Shown piece after piece: positions 5,504 to 6,544 of a DNA stretch of 6,544 nt. The stretch spans positions 1-6,544 of the forward strand of contig CALGOL010000512.1 of NCBI GenBank assembly GCA_937960755.1. Direction: 5' to 3'. Position 1 is the first letter of the stretch. Every line of letters starts with the position of its first letter. The notes below the pieces were generated by a model. That model did no database searches, had not been told where the DNA came from, and worked only from the letters and a program-made list of their open reading frames with translations. The DNA comes from an uncultured Azospirillum sp. (GTDB lineage: Bacteria > Pseudomonadota > Alphaproteobacteria > Azospirillales > Azospirillaceae). The position numbers and the translations under genes are program-made.

Positions 5504-5530
5504 CCATTTATCTAAAATGGTTTTATATTT
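5504..5530 (+). terminator. Candidate intrinsic terminator on the plus strand
   Basis: CCATTT/AAATGG (5504-5509 and 5515-5520) with a 5-base loop is followed by TTTTATATTT. The stem is short and AT-rich. No plus-strand gene lies upstream within 1.2 kb, so it would need to end a small RNA or antisense transcript, or work together with the hairpin just before it. Confidence 0.35.
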
Positions 5531-5565
5531 CAGCGCCGAAACATTTGCGACTCGGGAAATCAGCT

Positions 5566-6544
5566 TTATTCCGGCGGATAGGGCGCATTAAGGGTGCGAT
5601 TGATCGGCGGATTGTCGATGACGATGGCGACGCCGTCCGGCCAGCAGATTTCAATTTGCTCAACCGCGTCAGCCGAACCCAAGCCGAAATGCGCCACCGG
5701 CTCCATCTGGCACAGCCGGCCTGAGCCGGCGCACACCGCCTGGCGACGCCATTGGCCGTCCACCTTGCAGGCCACTTGGGCGCCTCTGGCGGGGGCGCCG
5801 TGGGCGGTGAGCGGCGCCACCCGCAGCCAATTGTTGCCATTGGAAGCGGACCGATAAACCGTCAACGGCGCGGCGTGGCCGCCGCCGTGACTCAGGATCA
5901 GTTCCAGCCGACCGTCGCCGTCGATGTCCGCCGCCACCGCCCCGCCGGCCGACGCCTTGGGCTCCGCCGCTTCGCCGAGGTCGATTTCCGCCCACTCGTC
6001 GTTGCGCCAGGCGAACAGCCGGTTGCGGCCGCCGTCGACATGGAAAAACAGTTCCTGATAGCCGTCGTTGTCGAAATCGCCCGCCACCATGGTGGCGACG
6101 CGGCCGATTTCCGCCAACTCCTCCCCCGCCGCCTCAACGAAGGCCATGCCGGCGCGCTGTAAGAACAAGCGCTGTTGACCCGCCGGGTGGGCGGTCAACA
6201 GATCGAACAGCCCATCGCCGTCGGCGTCGAACGCGAGCGCCGCATGGGCCCCGGCGCGCAGGTCGGCCACCGCCTTTTCCGCCGCGATTTCTTCATAGCC
6301 GCCGTCGCCGATATTGCGGAACAGCCGGTTGGGGCCCTGGGCGTCGGCGACGAAAACATCCATGCGGTACGACGCCAGCGGCAGCGCCGTGGCCGCCTTG
6401 GCGTCGGCCGACATGTCCAGCCCCGCTTCCTCCGCCGCGTCCACCAGATAGCCGCGCGGCCCCAGTTCAAACAGCCGCGCCGGGCCGCCGGCGCCGACAA
6501 TGAAAAAGCCGTAGCGGCCATGGCCGCGCCGATCCAGCGCCAAG
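5566..6544 (-). CDS. FG-GAP/VCBS repeat protein with C-terminal ASPIC/UnbV domain, cut by right window edge
   Basis: This belongs to the CRTAC1/UnbV-like family of beta-propeller proteins, which are usually exported and bind calcium in the propeller repeats. The frame is open to the right edge, so the start and any signal peptide are not visible; the TTG at 6543 is simply the first codon. About 325 residues remain. Three calcium-type loops are clear (numbered from that codon): Asp106-x-Asp108-x-Asp110-Gly to Asp114, Asp156-x-Asp158-x-Asp160-Gly to Glu164, and Asp206-x-Asp208-x-Asp210-Gly to Glu214. Degenerate repeats with GPNRLFRN-type strands precede them. Residues 238-304 match ASPIC/UnbV: NNWLRV, GAPARGAQV, GSGRLCQMEPVAHFGLG and a closing WPDG. 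The family is certain, but the cellular role is not. Nothing links it to chemotaxis apart from position. Confidence 0.9.
   Translation of the reverse strand, partial: LALDRRGHGRYGFFIVGAGGPARLFELGPRGYLVDAAEEAGLDMSADAKAATALPLASYRMDVFVADAQGPNRLFRNIGDGGYEEIAAEKAVADLRAGAHAALAFDADGDGLFDLLTAHPAGQQRLFLQRAGMAFVEAAGEELAEIGRVATMVAGDFDNDGYQELFFHVDGGRNRLFAWRNDEWAEIDLGEAAEPKASAGGAVAADIDGDGRLELILSHGGGHAAPLTVYRSASNGNNWLRVAPLTAHGAPARGAQVACKVDGQWRRQAVCAGSGRLCQMEPVAHFGLGSADAVEQIEICWPDGVAIVIDNPPINRTLNAPYPPE

Larger units (their letters stand above)
5304..5565. other. 262-base AT-richer intergenic region without a gene
   Basis: This lies between two minus-strand genes and should hold the 3' end signal of the FG-GAP gene and the promoter of the receptor-like gene. 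I see no coding frame worth calling. It contains five ATTGC/GCAAT pentamers (5321-5398), the palindromes TTTGCAAA (5371-5378) and TTGGCGCCAA (5451-5460), and two adjacent hairpins (5475-5520) ending in a plus-strand T-rich run. No sigma-70-like promoter is convincing; minus-strand TTGCAG near 5398-5393 with an AT-rich block about 17-19 bases downstream is the best candidate. Confidence 0.5.

Noticed and set aside
1..6544. Mobile elements, tRNA or rRNA genes, phage or attachment sites
   Set aside because: I found no transposase motifs, terminal inverted repeats with target duplications, tRNA-like cloverleafs or rRNA-like sequence, and composition is even apart from the short intergenic regions.

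Overview
The window is GC-rich, bacterial and densely coding, and it carries a chemotaxis signal-termination locus. The best inference for the source is an alphaproteobacterium of the Rhodospirillales type. The grounds are a CheY-CheZ system in high-GC DNA, CheZ proteins that end in an IDALFG peptide, and a TA-x-GR-x-FL N-terminal motif that I recall from alphaproteobacterial CheZ-like proteins. No 16S, tRNA or other taxonomic marker is present, so this assignment is not firm.

Layout. On the + strand: the C-terminal part of an M24 Xaa-Pro aminopeptidase, cut by the left edge (2-805); a 173-base spacer; cheY (979-1344); a first CheZ-type phosphatase with an unusually long repetitive tail (1492-2472); a second, shorter CheZ paralogue (2599-3339); an unrecognised 138-residue Ala-rich helical protein (3403-3819); and a Nudix hydrolase (3824-4291). 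On the - strand: a soluble chemoreceptor-like protein (4275-5303), whose 3' end overlaps the Nudix gene by 17 bases, and an FG-GAP/ASPIC-UnbV protein cut by the right edge (5566-6544). The AT-richer gap 5304-5565 has no gene that I can support, but it contains several inverted repeats and a repeated pentamer.

How the genes fit together. CheY is the diffusible response regulator that carries the chemoreceptor/CheA signal to the flagellar switch. Both CheZ paralogues keep the FQDLTGQ motif that supplies the catalytic Gln and the Mg-coordinating Asp for CheY-P dephosphorylation. Both also end in a peptide that resembles the CheY-binding peptides of CheZ C-termini and FliM N-termini. The first paralogue carries four copies of this peptide on a Pro/Ala/Lys-rich linker, two of them in a 69-base tandem repeat. 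The - strand receptor-like protein is a plausible input, and it has an inverted order: a minimal signalling tip first, then a Cache-like sensor, with no membrane segment. The peptidase, Nudix and FG-GAP genes look like unrelated neighbours.

The strongest unusual signal is the apparent multivalent CheY-docking tail on the first of two tandem, diverged CheZ proteins.
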